Origin: Culex pipiens pallens
Taxonomy: Eukaryota; Arthropoda; Insecta; Diptera; Culicidae
Length of the DNA stretch: 64,000 bases
Reading direction: 5' to 3'
Assembly: GCF_016801865.2 (NCBI RefSeq)
Contig: NC_068938.1
Coordinates: 127,513,823-127,577,822, forward strand
Shown here one piece after another: positions 9,241 through 21,480 of this stretch; within the stretch, counting starts at the first letter, position 1, and every line of letters begins with the position of its first letter. The notes under the pieces were generated by a model. That model was not told the DNA's origin and made no database searches. It was given only the letters and a program-made list of their open reading frames with translations. The position numbers and the translations under genes were made by a program.

Positions 9241-11305
9241 CTGGGGTGAACAGCAGGGAAACAATCAAAATTGATTTAATTTGGCAGGTGAACAAAAAGC
9301 TACTTTTCACTAGACAATGGTTACTTAGATTGTAGTACTTTCGAGTATCCCGAGCTATATCAAGTTCAAAACAATCAGTCAGGCCTACTGCGTTGCACTA
9401 ACTGCAGAGAGGATTCTGTGACCTACTGTACCAAACGCTCTGTAGCTGCTATTTTTATGTCGCTTAAATCGTTCTAATGTACTAAATAGCTGTTTTTAGT
9501 AAAGAAATTTCACAATAAAAAATACATTAATAATAACAAAACCAACCGTTATTTAAAGTTATCTCTACACCACTGCCCTCCAATTGGTCAGCTGTCATTC
9601 GTCTTTTATTCGAGTCCTTTCTTCACTTTTCCAGTTGATTTTCGAACGAGAAAGAAAATCCCAACATTGATGCACGGTAGCTCAATGGCTGATTTCTCTT
9701 TCTGTCGTCCGACACTGCAAATCCCCACGTTTTTTTCCTTCTCTCGATCCCAAAACTTGGAACATCAACTGAGGAAAAACAGGGAAAAATCCAACGCCAA
9801 ACGAAAAGCTTAATCAATTTTCCTCTACCAAAGCTTCGTTCACTCACAATCAGCAGCACACGGAAAGAAAAGTGGAAAAAGAGAGATTTCCTCCACTTGC
9901 CGGTGTCGAAGAAGAAGGTTGAGGAAAAACGCACAATAAAAGAGGATTAGCTCGAGGAATTGTGGCCGATGTGGGCAGCTTCTCCAGCAGACCGGAGTCC
10001 AGCTTCGAAGAATCAACCAAGCTGAACCGAGTTTTCATTGACACGGAAGTCGGAATCGATTTTAGATGTCACGTAGAATCGAGCAAAGCTCTCTCTCTGA
10101 GGGGGATTGAATGAAAGTTCTGATTGGGTGTATTTATTGAGCGGTCCCGGGATTTGAGGAAAGTTTTTAAAGTGGCATGGTTTTAAAGGGAAACACTGTT
10201 TGAATTTATCATAAGAGGCAAACAAAATTATATCCTTCGCTCTTTTTGTATTTGCTCGAGTGAAACAAACCGGCAACATAAATATTGAATCACTTACGGA
10301 AAATGCTTCCCCCTCCCCCCACCAAAGCCAAAATCAATTCCGGAGGAAATTTCCTCCTCAGACACGATTGATTTGCATGACTGGGCCGCGCCGCAGCCCA
10401 GCAAAACTTTCTCCAGGAGAAAAACACAACAAAAATGTACAAGTTTGCACCCGACTGTAAACCACAACCCCCACCCCACCGTTTGGTCCCACTTGTAGTC
10501 TTGTGTCCAAGTAAATAATTTAGCAGTTTGACCACTTGAGCCCAGTCGACTGGCCGGGTTTTCCACTCCAAACTATGTTGCATCAAAAAGGGGGGAGAGG
10601 AGGAAAAAAGAATGGAAAATCCCAACAGAAAAGTGTATGAATTTTTCATCGATTTGCACCAAGTTCGAGTACGAGCGTGTTTCTGCGTAGTGTCGTTCCG
10701 GGAATGCCAGGGCCAGGTCCGGCCGACCGACCAACCGTTGTTGGTTCCCCGTTCCCACTCCCCCTAAGAGGAGAGGAAAGAACATGGTACTTTGGTTTTC
10801 GATTAAGTTAACCCTTGACTTGGGAGGGCATAAATTGTACCTTTTTAGTTTATCGCTTTCGTTTGCGGTGCTGTGCTGAAGCTGGTCTTAACTTGATTTA
10901 GCTTTATTTTATTTTGACATAATTGGAATGAAACTGTAGTTTGCTTTCGTAAACATTCAAAAATCGAAACAAAAACAATTCTTTGTGACTTCCTCACAAA
11001 ATCAAATTAAAAAAAATTCCTTTGTGTATTTGAGTGCACCTGAATGTTTGCAATACAATCTATTCAATATATCCGTTTTAACAAGATTTCAGGTCAAAGT
11101 TATGATTTACGACATGCGATCCAAAAGTGTTCTAAACATCAGGCTTTTAAATCTTCTTAAAAAAAATATCGAACCTAATAATTTTCTATAGCGACTTATG
11201 GGACCCCAATTCGGATTGATTAGAATAAATTTGGTCAAAATTAAGTGATTTATTTCAATTTGTATTACTGGTTTAAATATATTTAACATTAGATAATTTT
11301 TTTTT
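9241..11305. other. intergenic, TSPO upstream region
   Basis: No gene is supported. Part of this must hold the TSPO promoter and probably a 5' UTR exon on the minus strand, but no clear TATA box or donor site can be singled out. A minus-strand frame at about 9850-10040 (MKTRFSLVDSSKLDSGLL...) looks less random than most, yet has no domain and no clean splice continuation. 10300-10560 and 10640-10780 are GC-richer, without features. Confidence 0.5.
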
Positions 11306-11309
11306 AAAT

Positions 11310-11880
11310 TCTAATGGGCAATTCTCCGCCAACTCAAACAGCAGTTGCCCCGACCCATCTTCGATTTGCGTCCCTGATCACGAATCCGAGGTCCGTTTTT
11401 ATATCTCGTGACGGAGGGGCGGTACGACCCCTTCCATTTTGAACATGCGAAAAAAGAGGTGTTTTTCAATAATTTGTAGCCTGAAACGGTGATTAGATAG
11501 AAATGTTGTGCCAAAGGGACTTTTATGTAAAATTGGACGCTCAATTTGATGGCGTACTCAGAATTCCGAAAAAAACGTATTTTTCATCGAAAAAAACACT
11601 AAAAAAGTTTTAAAAACTCTGCCATTTTCCGTTACTGGACTGTACAAAATTTTGGATCATGTTATTTTATGAGAAATTTAATGTACTTTTCGAATCTACA
11701 TTGACCCAGAAGGGTTATTGTTTTATTTAGCACAAATTTTTTCATTTTAAAATTTCGTGTTTTTTCTAATTTTGCAGGATTATTTTTAGAGTGTAATTAT
11801 GTTCTACAAAGTTGTAGAGCAGACAATTACAAAAATTTTAATATATTAACATAAGGGGTTTGCTTATCAACATTACAAGT
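11310..11880. repeat. family B repeat, copy 2 (opposite orientation to copy 1)
   Basis: Begins near gggcaattctccgccaactcaaac. It continues through gatcacgaatccgaggtcc, tatatctcgtgacggagggg, acttttatgtaaaattggac and ctacattgacccagaaggg to gttctacaaagttgtagagc. All of these occur complemented in 44720-45349. It is the least interrupted copy and supplies the expected sequence across the insertion sites in the other copies. No coding potential. Confidence 0.85.
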
Positions 11881-12526
11881 TATTGCGATTTTACGAAGAA
11901 AAAAATTGAAAAAGTTCCTTTTTGCGTAAAAAAAACCAACCAATCTACCAACCCAACCCTCCAATTTGTAATATCGATATCTTAGCAACTAATGGTCCTA
12001 TTTTCAATGCTTAAAAAATGAAACATTCGTGAAATTTCCGATCTTTTCGAAACAATATTTCCTAAAATATGTTTTTTTAATCAAGACTTACATTTTAAAT
12101 GGGCCAAACATTCAATATTACGCCCTTTTTAAATGTCACTTTAATTTTTTTTAAATATTGTTTTCGAAAAGATTGAAAAATTTCACGGATGTTTTAATAA
12201 AAATATTTTCAGGAATGGACAATCATGAACACTGTTTTAAAAAAGCAAAAATTCGGAATTTATCGTACAAAAATTTACTTTAAATGGCTATATTTTGAAA
12301 GCTTTAAATTCGATTTTACATATAAAATGAGGTAAAAAATTGTTAAGTACGAGATTTCAATTTTTACAAAAATCACTTTAAAAAAACATAACTCGTCGGC
12401 AAAATTTTGGTTCATACTTCTGAATGGCTTAAAAGATGCAGGTTTTAGTCCCCTAAAACATATAAAACAAAATAAAAAAAAACGGATTTAGGAAAATTGA
12501 GTTTTTAAAATAGACAGTTAATTAAA
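11881..12526. repeat. AT-rich stretch with a large imperfect stem-loop
   Basis: Positions 12020-12060 (aaacattcgtgaaatttccgatc... ) are repeated inverted at 12152-12195, giving an imperfect ~40-bp stem around a ~90-nt loop. It may be a decayed foldback element. Nothing else was recognised up to 12526. Confidence 0.5.
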
Positions 12527-13206
12527 AAACGTTACTTAATCCACCTTTGGGTGGTTGGTGCCTTCCTCTCATTTATAGAGTGATTTCAACCCCCCTAAAG
12601 TGTCCACATGGTTTATGGATCTCCCCTAACGTGATCGCAGCACCTAAGAGGTCCTAAGTGATGAGTGAACAAACAGACTACCTACAGACTTTTTGTCAAC
12701 ACGGGTTTTTCATGGCGATTAGACCCGACCATTTGAGGTTATGTCAATTCAGACCATTTTTTTAAACTGCTTGTAATTTTAGATAGGTACGTCAGATCTG
12801 GAAAATTCTTAATCCTCATTTCAGAACCTTTCTGAAAATATATAACATGGAAGGTTTTCATGCAAAAACTACCCATTTTAGCAAATTGTGTAATTTATAT
12901 GCAGGAGTTTTTTAAACATAACTTTTGATGTGCTTTACTTAATCTTATAAATTTCAATAGGGACTTATGGGACCCCGAGACGAATCGAATGAGGCCAATA
13001 CGGTCAAAATCGGCTCAGCCATTGACGAGATATTCCAGTGAGATTGATTCGGTACACATGTCTACATACAGCCAAACAGACAGACATTTGCTCAGCTGGC
13101 GATTCTGAGTCAATATGTACAAATGAAGGTAGGTCTAGGAGGTCTAACTGAAAAGTTAATTTTTCGAGTGATTTTATAGTCTTTCCTCAGTAAGGTGAAG
13201 GAGGCA
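12527..13206 (+). repeat. family A dispersed element, copy 1
   Basis: Left end acgttacttaatccacc..ggtggttggtgccttcctc; right end ttatagtctttcctcagtaaggtg..ggaggcaa. Internal words gacttatgggacccc, aaaatcggctcagcc, gacatttgctcag and gattctgagtc recur in the copies at 53525 (same orientation) and, complemented, at 23192 and 34138. The outer ends are partly complementary to each other (CCTTCCTCA at both). No reading frame. Class unknown; a non-autonomous element is likely. Confidence 0.85.
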
Positions 13207-14940
13207 AAAAATCATAAAAAATTTCCATGTCCCTTTTTTTCTGAATAGCCCTCATCAATACCTATATCTTTTCCGAAGACCACAAACCAATCAGAAAAAT
13301 TCTTGAAAATATACAGATTTTCGAATATTTACGTACCATTTTTGTATGAACAGCTTCCAAAATTGTATGGAGACTTTTATAGTTGAACCAATGCCACAAC
13401 ATTACTTTTTTGGTCGTAAGGAAGGCCACCACAAAGTTTGAGCCAACTCAAAAAATATAAGTAAAATCCATCTCCGGGTTTGGTGGAGAATTGCTCCGAT
13501 TTTGAATAAAAACAGATCTGAATATGGATTTGGAATAATTGGAATTAAATAAAGTTTGACCGCAAATTTTGCCAACAGAAACTCGGGAAATATGTGTTTA
13601 AGTTTGAAAAAGTATCTGAATTTAGGATTTATTTTTTCTAAATTGAATCATTTCCAGCAAAAAAACAATAAAATTGCGCATTTTTCCTCCTAATTTTCAC
13701 AATTTTTCGATTCTTTTACTTCCTGTGACCGAATCAACCCTTACAAAGAAAGAAAATTCCTTCCTGTTACAACAGTGTAGAAAAACAAAGTGGCGAATAA
13801 AAACTTTCCCAGAAAAGTGGTAACCAATTTGAGCTAAGTAGATCCAGATTGCCAACTTTCACAGGACAGCAAAAAAATCCTTGGCACAGAAAATGAGTGA
13901 AAAGAAATCCCAAAGAGGGGGAAGAAAAACAAAAGAATATCGTTAGGAGTTAATGCCTTCCTCTGTCGGTTTTCGCTATTCCCTCGGCATTTTTAATTTT
14001 ATTCATCCACTTTTGCAAACATTTTCCAAACCAACACCACTCTGATACCCACCTTCCCAGGGAGCGAAACCAGAGCACCTGACACCCCGTCAACAACAAT
14101 TAAAATCTTGCGTTTTCCACCGACTCACGCCACCTGGCCAGGTCTTTTACTTTTTTCCCTCTTTCTTTATTTTATAATGAAATGATTATCAGGAAAATGG
14201 GAAAGTTTTTCACACGGTTTGTTTTCCACGATTGCTCCGCCACTGTTTTGAGTCGTTGTCGTCGTTGTTAGTTGGAAAAAAGGGGGAAAATGTTTCGAAT
14301 GCTTTTTTTCTGCTCTTGTGACATTTTATCAGAGATTGTCGGAAGTGATTTAGCACCGCGGTAGTGTGCACCTGAGCAGTGCTGAAGCAGCAGTGACAAT
14401 CCTAGAGTGGGAGTTCTTGATGATGCTTTGTGAGATAAAGTTATGGTGATGGTTTTGATTTTGATAGTGTTTTATCTTTTATTAAAATTCTGGTAATTCA
14501 TACTTTTTGGTGTCCTTTTGATAAGCAATATTTAAAATTCTTATGAACTGATGAACGATAATTTTATCGTTGGATTTTCTGGCAGCTGCACGCGTGTACA
14601 CGTCAATGTCAAATGTCCATTATTGGGATTTGTATGTGTTTTTCAATTGAAGTTTTTTTTTTTCACAAGTCTATTATTGCAGCATTTACCTGTAAACAAG
14701 CTCGCGTGACGTTCATAACAGAAAATATTGACCCCCATAAACGAATCTTTCCCTTTACGTCAATCGCCAATCGATAGCCCGAACTTTGTCTACAAACAAA
14801 TCATCGGCAAACAAGCGCACTGAAGAGATTACCTGCTCCTCCAATCTGGACTAACCTACCAATCCCTAATCAGTGCAACTTGCGCAGCTCCAAATAGCCG
14901 AGATATTTCTCGCCATCGTTATCGATATTCGGCACTCCTT
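13207..14940. other. intergenic
   Basis: 13215-13470 resembles 8160-8480 (diverged repeat). The rest is unremarkable, with no gene. The right end leads into the promoter of the secreted-protein gene. Confidence 0.5.
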
Positions 14941-14956
14941 TCCCCCACATAAAATC

Positions 14957-15063
14957 AGATAACACTAATTATCACGAAAACACCATTCGATCGATAAGCC
15001 CCACCAGAAGCTACCTCAGAGGAGCCATAAAAGCCAACCGTCTGCGTTGATTGGCACTCAGCC
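14957..15063 (+). promoter_or_regulatory. core promoter and GATA cluster of the secreted-protein gene
   Basis: CATAAAAG at 15026-15033 is a TATA box. About 30 bp on, TCAGCC at 15058-15063 fits an initiator. Just upstream are AGATAA (14957-14962), TTATCA (14969-14974, TGATAA on minus) and CGATAA (14992-14997). Paired GATA motifs close to the TATA box are common in insect gut and fat-body genes, so tissue-restricted expression is a reasonable inference, not a demonstration. Confidence 0.65.
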
Positions 15064-15165
15064 AGTAGTCAGCCGTCAGGTATCGTGAGAAGGTTTCGCA
15101 GAATATCCTGGAAAGTTGTTTCGGTTTTGATTTCTTCATTAAAGCCGTCGTCGTCGTCGCTCACC

Positions 15166-16228
15166 ATGAATAAGCTGTTCGTCGTACTGTTGGCCGGCCT
15201 GGTCGGGGCGATCATGGCCGCTCCCTCGCAGGTGTGTGAATTCCCAGCCGAACCCAATCTGGGCCCAATCCGGGAGTCCCGCAGGACGCCCGGCAGGTCT
15301 GATAAGGGTGTGGAACGGACAAGTTTCCCCATGGGAGCAGTGGAATTTTCCGGGGAGACTTCGTCTCCCCAGTTGGAAATGTTAGCCGGTTTTCTGTTTT
15401 TGTGAAAATTTAATGATATTATATTGCCACCGGAGGAGAGCTGTGGCAACAGAAAAGAGTGTATCCGAATTCAAGTGTTGGATGTACGTGCCTCCTCAGG
15501 ACTGAATTTGTTCTGAATGCAGAGTTTGGGGAACCAAGGATTGAAGGAACGAACTCAGCGAAGCGATAGCTGATGTTCGTTTCCCAGTTTTTCCTTTTGT
15601 TTTTCACGTAAGGTAGTGCAGAGCTTCAAAAACTTATCTTTAACTACCGTTAAACCCCCTAAAACACCCCAAATTCCCCTATTTGACGTAGTTTTCCAAA
15701 ACGTCGTACATTTGCTGGGAAAGGACAAATTTTTAATGCCATCTGATTGAAAATTTATAAGTGAAAAATACAGTTTCATGTTTTGTTTTGCAGCGCAATA
15801 CTGAGTCGGATATCGTCAGCCAGTGCTTGAACGTGAGTTCTCAAAAGCTTGCAGCGACCTATCCTCCCCCCAAATTAACCTAACCCTGTGTCAATCCCCA
15901 ACCCCAGGAAATCCTCGACTCGCTGGAAAGTGAAAACGTCGAAGAGCTGGCCGACGTGCTGGCCGATGCCCGCCTTACGATCCAGTACCTCGCCGAACGT
16001 CACCGCCGCTGCCAGGAGCTGCCCCGCGATGACCCCCCGACCCGGCTGCAGGAGATCGCCATTTCTTCGTGTGAGAACGCGTGGCGTCTCAACGTGGCCA
16101 TCGAGCTGGCTCGTCTGACGGCCGCCGTCAGCTCCCACGTGGAAAATGGGCGTGATCTGGCGGCGCAGTTCTCCGAGTGCTCGGGCATTGAGCTGCCGAC
16201 GCCGCCACCACCGGCGGAGGAGGAGTAA
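15166..16228 (+). CDS. secreted four-cysteine helical protein, 141 aa, function unknown
   Basis: Three exons: 15166-15231, 15794-15832 and 15908-16228. Both introns are phase 0 with GT...AG borders (CAG|GTGTGT, TTTTGCAG|CGC, AAC|GTGAGT, CCCCAG|GAA). The ATG sits in a strong context (CACCATGA). Residues 1-18 (MNKLFVVLLAGLVGAIMA) form a classic signal peptide, cut before APSQ. The mature chain has four cysteines (33, 70, 90, 126), which could form two disulfides, and is rich in Leu, Ala, Glu and Arg with helical spacing. It ends in a PTPPPPAEEE tail. Exon 3 has strong G/C third-position bias, unlike the flanking DNA. I do not recognise the family. A small extracellular helical protein of gut, salivary gland, fat body or reproductive tract is the broad guess. 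It is not a six-cysteine odorant-binding protein. Confidence 0.88.
15232..15793 (+). other. intron 1 of the secreted-protein gene (562 bp)
   Basis: Donor GTGTGTGAATTC, acceptor TTTGTTTTGCAG. The sequence after the donor stays open for about 170 bp, so an unspliced transcript would encode an alternative 79-aa protein ending near 15405. There is no sign this is used. Confidence 0.85.
15833..15907 (+). other. intron 2 of the secreted-protein gene (75 bp)
   Basis: GTGAGTTCTC ... CAATCCCCAACCCCAG. A short phase-0 intron. The 39-bp exon before it encodes RNTESDIVSQCLN with the first cysteine. Confidence 0.87.
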
Positions 16229-16244
16229 TTTTGGGAGTTTTGGA

Positions 16245-16250
16245 AATAAA
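16245..16250 (+). promoter_or_regulatory. poly(A) signal of the secreted-protein gene
   Basis: AATAAA 17 nt after the stop codon (TAA at 16226-16228). A T-rich region follows. This implies a very short 3' UTR. Confidence 0.8.
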
Positions 16251-17967
16251 ATTAGTGAACTGTTTGAACAAAAAATATTTTTGTTGTCAATTATTTTCGC
16301 TTCGTTTCTCTTGAGACGGAGATTTTAGCAGATTGCTGGATTACTGGATTTCGTCAAGTTTATGTGATGATTATCCAAGCTCAAGTTGTCTAGGAATGGA
16401 TAATTGAGAGTAGAACCAATTCCATTTGAACCAGATGCTCAACACCATGACAGCTGTCCGTCCGTTGTCATTTTTAGACCACGTATGCCACTAGATGTGA
16501 GCAAAACCACTTTTTTTTAGGAGCCGCTCATTTTCGATCACTCATTATTGTACGATCAGTACCTTGCGGCTCATCGACCGACGAAATAGGCGGCGGGCCA
16601 GATTCGGGAATAAAATGTCAAAATCTCTCCCCCCTCACTTCGTCACGCCATCCAGCTGCGCTTTGTTGACAAACAAACGGAACACGCGGTCGCATGATGG
16701 CGGCATCGAGCCGAATTAGAGGTGATAATTTGGATAAAAATACTATTTTCAATGAAAAATAATATTTTTTCGACTGAATAAAAAATTTGCAAGTGATTAA
16801 AAATAAAAATTTTAATCCATAATTTTTCTATAAATTAAACTTTTTCACTCCAATTGGGAACACCTAGGTCTATCTACGACCGTTTCCAATGACCGTGAGA
16901 AGATGCCAGAAAATCCAGCTACCAGCTAAATCCACAATATTAATTTGCGAAAATTTAACAAATATCAGATTTAATTTTAAGAATTCGACAGAGTTTACAA
17001 ATGCCAAGGATTGATTGGACAACAGGATTTATTTTTTTCCAAATCCCATGTGTTACTAATTAGTATTTTGTGAAATTTTTAGGGAATTTTAAAATGCTCG
17101 AAATTGTATTCAAGTAATGCTTTCATGTTTCTTTACGATCAGTTGTGCAATGTAAAGTTAATCATTCCGCTTTCCTTTTGGAGTTATTGCAAAGAAAACT
17201 AGAAAACATAAATTATGGGTTCCGTCAGATTGGGTCATACAAAAATGTGGAAATTTGTAATACTCAATTTCACCCCTCAGTCACCCCTGATGACGGTTTT
17301 AAATGTATTTTTAGTGAAGTTTTTGGCAAATTCCTATTTAGAGTCTATCGATTTATAATGATGAGAAAGCAATAGATCCTCTAATGAAATATGTCGTTTC
17401 AGCTCTCAAAAAGTCTTCAAAAAGTAGACCTTGGGAAAATTTTGCAAATTTGCCATTGAAATCTTTAAAAATCAATCTTTAAAAATCAATCTTTAAAACC
17501 AAATTTTATACTGCAATTTATTGGCAAAAATTCGAAAAACAATATTTTAGATTAAAAAAACACACAATTTTTAAAATCTTTTCAAGGCTAAGGGATTTGA
17601 AAGACGGGAAGTGTTGATGCTCCACTTTTTAAACAGGATAAGAGAAAATCTCCACGGTATTCTCAAGTAAGTTTCAATTAGAGTTGGACGGTTTTTGGGA
17701 AGGTGAATGGTCGTAGGAGCCACCCTAAGCGAATGGTAACGACCTTTTAAATTGTTGTTAGCATTTTTCGAGCGATCTCATTGTTTTGGGAAAGTTTTTA
17801 ATTTTCTCATCTCTTATTGGATGAATTCAATAAGTCGCCCAGGCTGTTTCAGAGTGGTAATATGGATTCAATTTCAAGTGCGCCTGCGAGTTATGCAAAT
17901 ATTGTATAATTCTGAAATTCTACTTGTATTCAAACTTGTATTCTCCTCCGATTTTTGGATTGTGGAT
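16251..17967. other. intergenic, no feature recognised
   Basis: 16430-16720 is GC-richer without coding signal; the rest is AT-rich. Short frames only. Confidence 0.5.
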
Positions 17968-18112
17968 GATGGAAGCGACTCCAACTGCTACTCTGAAAAT
18001 AAAGTGTCTTCAACTCCGACTCCGGCTTTTTGAGATTTAGGGATTCCGACTCCAAATTCAGTTCGCCAAAAATTCCCGACTTCATCTACTTTGACTTCAA
18101 AGCTCTGCTTTT
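17968..18112. repeat. degenerate GACTCC-type repeat, block 1
   Basis: Recurrent gactccaactgc, aactccgactccggc, attccgactccaaattc and gacttca words at roughly 6- to 12-bp spacing. The same degenerate text recurs at 18776-18996. Confidence 0.65.
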
Positions 18113-18775
18113 AGGAATTTCTTGAAAATTAGTGTCTGATTGTTTGCATATTCTTTTTGTTTTGCTTTGTATTAAAAAAAACATGTTTAGGGACCATTCA
18201 CAAATAATGCGCCAAAAATCACCACAATCTGGAACAATTCCAAATAGCAAACCAAACCTCTATTGAAATGTCTTTTAAATGGTTACAACTGGCAGACATC
18301 GAAAAACCACCACCGGAAAAACGCCTCCTAGTTTTAGAGCACCATTCAACCGATTTCTCTAAAAGAGTGTGCGCGTTCCCTACCAGAGAAGGCGGGTGTA
18401 ATCTTGTTCCACTCCCTGACACAGACAGATAGCGCCATAATTTGCGACCCTTTCTTGTCTACACCACTTCCAGGGGGAAGACACAAGACATCCCGTGCCT
18501 CTCTTTTTGGGAAGGGGGGACAGACATGGTCCCTCATTTTGCTGTCTCGGCGGCGGGTGTGAATTTCATTTCGTCCCGCCGCCACCATTTGAGAAGGAGG
18601 CTCACATTATTTTCCCCGGCTTCAAATCAGTCTCCAAGGTTGAGGCCTGACGGTTACAGCTGGAATGAATGCTTTAAAGATGCCACTTGGAGGTTTGTTG
18701 ACAGTGGGATTAGGATGTTGAATTTGAGGTAAAAACATTCACTGCAAACTTAAACATATTTGATTTTCTTTAAAA
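18113..18775. other. spacer between GACTCC blocks
   Basis: 18340-18660 is GC-richer and open in short overlapping frames on both strands, with no recognisable product. Confidence 0.45.
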
Positions 18776-18996
18776 GCAACTCCGACTTTGAATTCGAGTC
18801 CAGAAAATTCAGTAGTCGTGACTCCGACTTAAACTTTCCACCGACTTCAACTCCAATAACAGCTCCCATTCAAACTTGATTAAAATTCGCCTACTCCGTC
18901 TCAACTCCCTGGCTTCTGAAGATTTGGCAATCCCGACTCCAAAGGTTCTCAGAATTTGCTGACTACAACTCCGACTCCAATTCTTCAGCCCTGAAA
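18776..18996. repeat. degenerate GACTCC-type repeat, block 2
   Basis: aactccgactttgaattcgag, gtgactccgac, cgacttcaactccaa, tcccgactccaaagg and actccgactccaattc. Same family as 17968-18112. A 6-bp ancestor (gactcc/aactcc) is likely. Confidence 0.65.
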
Positions 18997-21172
18997 TGTA
19001 AAAATAGCAAATATAAAAAGAAAACTTTGAAAATATCGTTTAAAATGAAGAAATTTTTAATATTTTGGAATCCTCAATGTTGTCTAACAGTGCGACACAG
19101 TATCCATTCGCAGGCAAGGAACTAGGACTAACTCTCCACGTGGCTGAAAAGGGCAGATTAGTGAGTGAGGTCCCGGAACTGCTCCTTGTACTCCAACAAC
19201 AGACACCGCTGGTCGGGGACAAAATTTATGATCTCGACAAAAAGGATGGCAGCAAGAGAGTGGTAATATATTGGGTGACAGAACACGCCGAATAGCAAAT
19301 TACATTATTTATAAAAACTGGAGCCCTCCCTGGATTGAGTGAGAAAAGATGAAATATCTTCCCACTCTCCAGCGTTGACTTGGCTTGGAGCTGCCGAGGG
19401 AATTGAATTTTGGGACCGTCCTGCGTGGAAATCTGGGAGGGAAAGTGCGCCGTGACACGAGGGAAGAAAGAGGGTTGTAAAGCGTTTGACAAGTGTAACA
19501 TTAATCCAATTTGTATTAAAAAACCGCAAATTTGGTGCTCGTATTATTAAAGCGCCCGGGATAATAAGCGGTTTTTTATGGGACACAAATTTGGGGGATG
19601 TCATTTCACGTCATTTTACGACAGTGCGTGGAGAAAAATATTCACTGTCTTGCGGTTTGCGCTGAATTCATTCGGTTGGCTTGTCATGTCTCGCGCTGAC
19701 ATTAATGAGATTCAAATCCCAAATTAATATTATGACGGTGGTAAAAATAAATTCTGCAATCGCTCACATCAAGTGGGAGGAACTTTTGATCCAGCGCAAG
19801 ATTTTGGCATAAAATTAACATCAATTATTTTTGGATTTGATTGCAAAAAATTGCAAAATGAAAAAAAATACAGAAAAGAGTCCACCACCTGCCAAACTGC
19901 CCCAAAGCACCACATCACAGAAGAAGCCTTCCACTAACATGCCGGTAATTAATAATAATAATGATTTTCACCGTCATTATCATCAGTCATTAAACGGGAT
20001 GATGGCCAGCTGTGCTTCGCACATTCTGCGACAAAACCGCCGAAATTCTGCTGACAGAGCTGGATTCCGTAGCTGGCAGCAAGAATTCGTCATTATGTGG
20101 TGCGTACAAAATTCACACACACACACACATACATCATTGTTGTCATTTTCAACATTGTTGTCATCGATCTTGTTTGAGAATTTTCCTTTGGCAAGGAGGA
20201 GCAAGCATGGGTCTGGTTAATCGATGTATGCTGGCCACGGTATAATATAGAATGCTTGTATTCGCGATGTTAAAGGGTACCATCAACTGGGGCGAATCGG
20301 AACTGCAGCCTGAACAGGGACAGCAGCTCTAAGCATTTAAAGCTTAAAATTAGGAAATCGATGTACTAAGTTAGTTGATCTGTATTAAAATGATAAAAAT
20401 ATCAAAATATAGTGCAAGAACCTGGCTGTCCCAATTCGCCCCATTGTCTCGATGACCCCCCTCGCTCCAGATTACGGTAACTGGTACCTGCTTGTTCTTG
20501 TTGTTAATCGTTGACCAGACCACAGCTGTTGTGGCTTGTTAGCTGTGGTGAGCTCAAATTTAACTTGTTTTAAAAATCTCTCGTATTCTTTGGGCTGCTT
20601 AATTTGAACGAGAAGCTCAGATCTTATTGTTAACCTTTTTTATCAATATTATTTTTGCCATTGCCTTGTTTTGATAATTTTATAGTTTTTTTGTTTTATA
20701 GAAATAAATGTTTGAACCATCTCTGTAAACTTAAATGGCATAAAAATTGAAGCCATAAATTTGAGAATTTATAATTTTTTAAAGGTTTTTTGTTTGGTTT
20801 ATTAGCTTCGAAAAGATTCTTGAAATTATAATTTCGGGATGGATACATTTGTCATCTAAAAATATGTAAGAATTCTATAAATTTGACTCACTGATTTAAG
20901 TATTATTTTTAAAGTATTTTTATCAAATACTCTCAATTCCACCAAGCACTGAAAGTAGGGAAATGGATTTGGAAGATGAGAAATGTTGATACTTTTCTTT
21001 TTAGGGATACAAGGGCAATTCTCCGTAGTGCCTTTAAATCAGTTTTGCTTGAAGTTGGATAGGTTGGATAGGAAGCTGAAAGGTCTAGGATACTAAGCTT
21101 TCTCAGGCTTAGGAGTTTACACATGCATTCTGATGTTGAAAATTTCCGTTTTAAGATTTACATTTATAGAGT
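18997..21172. other. intergenic, no gene recognised
   Basis: Contains a short (CA)n tract at 20113-20128 and otherwise AT-rich DNA. Frames of 75-130 aa around 19040-20245 overlap antisense frames and carry no domain. Confidence 0.5.
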
Positions 21173-21173
21173 T

Positions 21174-21480
21174 TTTTTTAAAGGTCCTATATTGCCCCTG
21201 ATCGCATAAATGTCCCATATGCATTTTCATCGATTTCGAGTTATTGATGCAGTTTGGTTCAAAATAGTGTGCTCTTTCAAAAGAGCCTATAACATCTAGT
21301 ACTTTGTTCTAGAAATCTGGAGAAAATCCAGTTTTTTCGCCAAAACTTGAAACGTAGCCTTATGTATGGGACAAACTTCAAATGCGTTATTCTTAGCTTG
21401 CTGTTTTTGCATATGGGACATTCATGCGAACATGGGCAGTATAGACATATGAAACACAATAGCTTATAGGACCTTTAAAA
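21174..21480. repeat. outer inverted repeat around MITE copy 1
   Basis: TTTAAAGGTCCTATA at 21178-21192 is mirrored by TATAGGACCTTTAAA at about 21465-21479. Either a different small palindromic element received the MITE, or the MITE landed in a chance palindrome. Confidence 0.5.
21192..21439. mobile_element. 248-bp MITE (family D), copy 1
   Basis: Ends TTGCCCCTGATCGCATAAATG (left) and, on minus, CTGCCCATGTTCGCATGAATG (right); both continue to TCCCATATGCA, giving ~32-bp inverted ends. Flanked by TATA at 21188-21191 and 21440-21443. Copy 2 at 22733-22979 is the same sequence in the same orientation. No coding capacity. Confidence 0.9.

Noticed and set aside
9850..10044. Possible coding exon on minus (MKTRFSLVDSSKLDSGLL)
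   Set aside because: Somewhat gene-like composition, but no domain, a weak start context and no convincing donor site or partner exon could be found.
16000..16188. Antisense minus-strand frames over exon 3 of the secreted-protein gene
   Set aside because: Shadows of a G/C-biased coding exon. The plus-strand model has the splice sites, signal peptide and poly(A) signal.
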